A stretch of DNA of 5,259 nucleotides from Desulfurococcales archaeon (GTDB taxonomy: Archaea > Thermoproteota > Thermoprotei_A > Sulfolobales > Desulfurococcaceae), in contig JAMOPC010000515.1 in the NCBI GenBank assembly GCA_027064845.1, forward strand, positions 1 through 5,259, in the 5' to 3' direction. The notes beneath the pieces were generated by a model that worked only from the letters and a program-made list of their open reading frames with translations, did no database searches and was not told the DNA's origin. Made by a program: the position numbers and the translations under genes. Shown piece after piece: positions 4,651 to 5,259 of this stretch (its first letter is position 1; the number at the start of each line of letters is the position of its first letter).

Positions 4651-5259
4651 AATGCTTACATAGTTTTAAAACAAATCCAATATCTGGTCACATCTACTTG
4701 CTGGAATAAATTCAATAGATAATTAGGAGATTATATTGATTAGATTGAGTTAACTTTTCAACTCATTTAATTACAATATCAAGAATATAAGAGCTTATTT
4801 GACGTGGGCGCTTTTTTGTAATGTATAATTATAATAATTAAACATACTATGATGAATCCATGTTTGGTTTTACAAGTGTGAGCTATTATTCTTATATTCT
4901 TAGAGAAAAAGAGTGGAATTCTGGCGAGGTTGTTAGTGCTTTCACTATGGTTAGAGATATATGATCATGGTGATTCTGTGTTGATATTCCCGACGATATC
5001 TTCAAATTTATAGAGATCTCCGACGAGTACCTCACAAGTAAAAGTACCTCTAAGAAAACATTATACTAAGCATGTTTACTCAATAATGTTACTGACAAAT
5101 TTATTCATTTTACCTAATTTATTTAGGATTCTCTATTTTAAAGCTAGAATATCAAAATCTGAATGATTTAGAATCTCTGGTTTTACTTATTTAGAATTAT
5201 AAGTCATAGTTGTGGATGTACTGCTTCGTCTCTTAGTTTTGCTTATTTTAAACGCGACC
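4651..5259. other. about 600 bases without a convincing intact gene
   Basis: Both strands are broken by frequent stops. Items visible are: a 6-bp inverted repeat (TGAGTT at 4746-4751 with AACTCA at 4760-4765, 8-base loop); a small G+C-rich patch followed by a T-run (GACGTGGGCG then CTTTTTTG, 4801-4818), which might be a terminator; a TATA-like stretch at 4824-4837; and the possible ORF remnant at 4860-5069. No tRNA, CRISPR repeat or insertion-sequence end was found. Confidence 0.6.
4860..5069 (+). pseudogene. possible degraded ORF interrupted by two in-frame TGA codons
   Basis: From ATG 4860 the frame reads MFGFTSVSYYSYILREKEWN and continues to ...VRDI before TGA at 4962-4964. Three codons on there is another TGA (4971-4973), after which the same frame reads VDIPDDIFKFIEISDEYL and ends at TAA 5067-5069. 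A TATA-like stretch (4824-4837) lies at the right distance for a near-leaderless message from 4860. Both halves have a protein-like residue pattern, but no family is recognised and the pieces are short. A neighbouring frame (YDHGDSVLIFPTISSNL) bridges the stops, so a frameshift is also possible. This may be a relic of a small accessory gene or chance open sequence. Confidence 0.25.

Noticed and set aside
4746..4765. Short inverted repeat as a terminator or RNA hairpin
   Set aside because: A 6-bp A/T-rich stem with an 8-base loop and no adjacent gene end is expected by chance in such sequence.
4845..4960. C/D box guide RNA suggested by ATGATGA at 4849-4855
   Set aside because: No CTGA D box or internal C'/D' pair follows at the expected distance.
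5187..5258. Minus-strand frame open from the right edge (VAFKISKTKRRSSTSTTMTY..., stop TAA)
   Set aside because: Only 23 residues, low complexity and no recognisable pattern; it could be the end of a gene outside the window but cannot be supported.
1..5259. CRISPR arrays, tRNA/rRNA genes, insertion-sequence ends
   Set aside because: No regularly spaced repeats, no tRNA T-loop or acceptor pattern and no transposase-like frame were found on either strand.

Overview
The window looks like a stretch of a hyperthermophilic crenarchaeal chromosome, most like the Desulfurococcales (a Staphylothermus-like organism is my best guess). The grounds are strong A+T richness, archaeal TATA boxes about 25 bases before predicted starts, GGTGA/GAGG ribosome binding sites, frequent TTG/GTG starts, a ferredoxin-dependent 2-oxoacid oxidoreductase gamma subunit, an AbrB/PIN toxin-antitoxin pair, and membrane-anchored proteins rich in N-glycosylation sequons. 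The organism assignment is inference; no rRNA or other marker gene is present.

Layout. (1) 1-399 (+) is the C-terminal part of a 2-oxoacid:ferredoxin oxidoreductase gamma subunit, cut by the left edge. After 45 bases comes a four-helix membrane protein of unknown function (445-813, +). (2) 837-1241 (-) is a ferritin/rubrerythrin-like protein converging on it. Its N-terminus is broken into two reading frames around 1221-1277. (3) A roughly 210-base divergent promoter region (1278-1491) serves this gene and a large predicted surface glycoprotein with a C-terminal membrane anchor (1501-2796, +). (4) Convergent with that is a second predicted surface protein with an N-terminal anchor (2889-3596, -), preceded by its own TATA box and a perfect 11-bp inverted repeat. 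(5) 3666-3842 (-) is a short charged ORF, not previously obvious, whose best ribosome binding site and ATG are out of frame. (6) It is divergent from a two-gene antitoxin-toxin operon: AbrB/SpoVT-type antitoxin (3952-4221, +) and PIN-domain toxin (4218-4625, +), overlapping by 4 bases. One TATA element (3907-3915) could serve both directions, and a perfect 12-bp direct repeat with a 31-bp period brackets the antitoxin's transcription start. (7) 4626-5259 carries no convincing intact gene, only a possible ORF remnant interrupted by two TGA codons.

How the parts fit: the left end is core metabolism (ferredoxin-linked 2-oxoacid oxidation) plus a probable iron/oxidative-stress protein. The middle is cell-envelope material with no recognised family. 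The right end is a compact VapBC-type module with an operator-like arrangement. I found no clear evidence of a wholly new system. The points most worth checking are the split ferritin-like gene, the hidden short ORF opposite the toxin-antitoxin operon, and the repeated operator-like elements.
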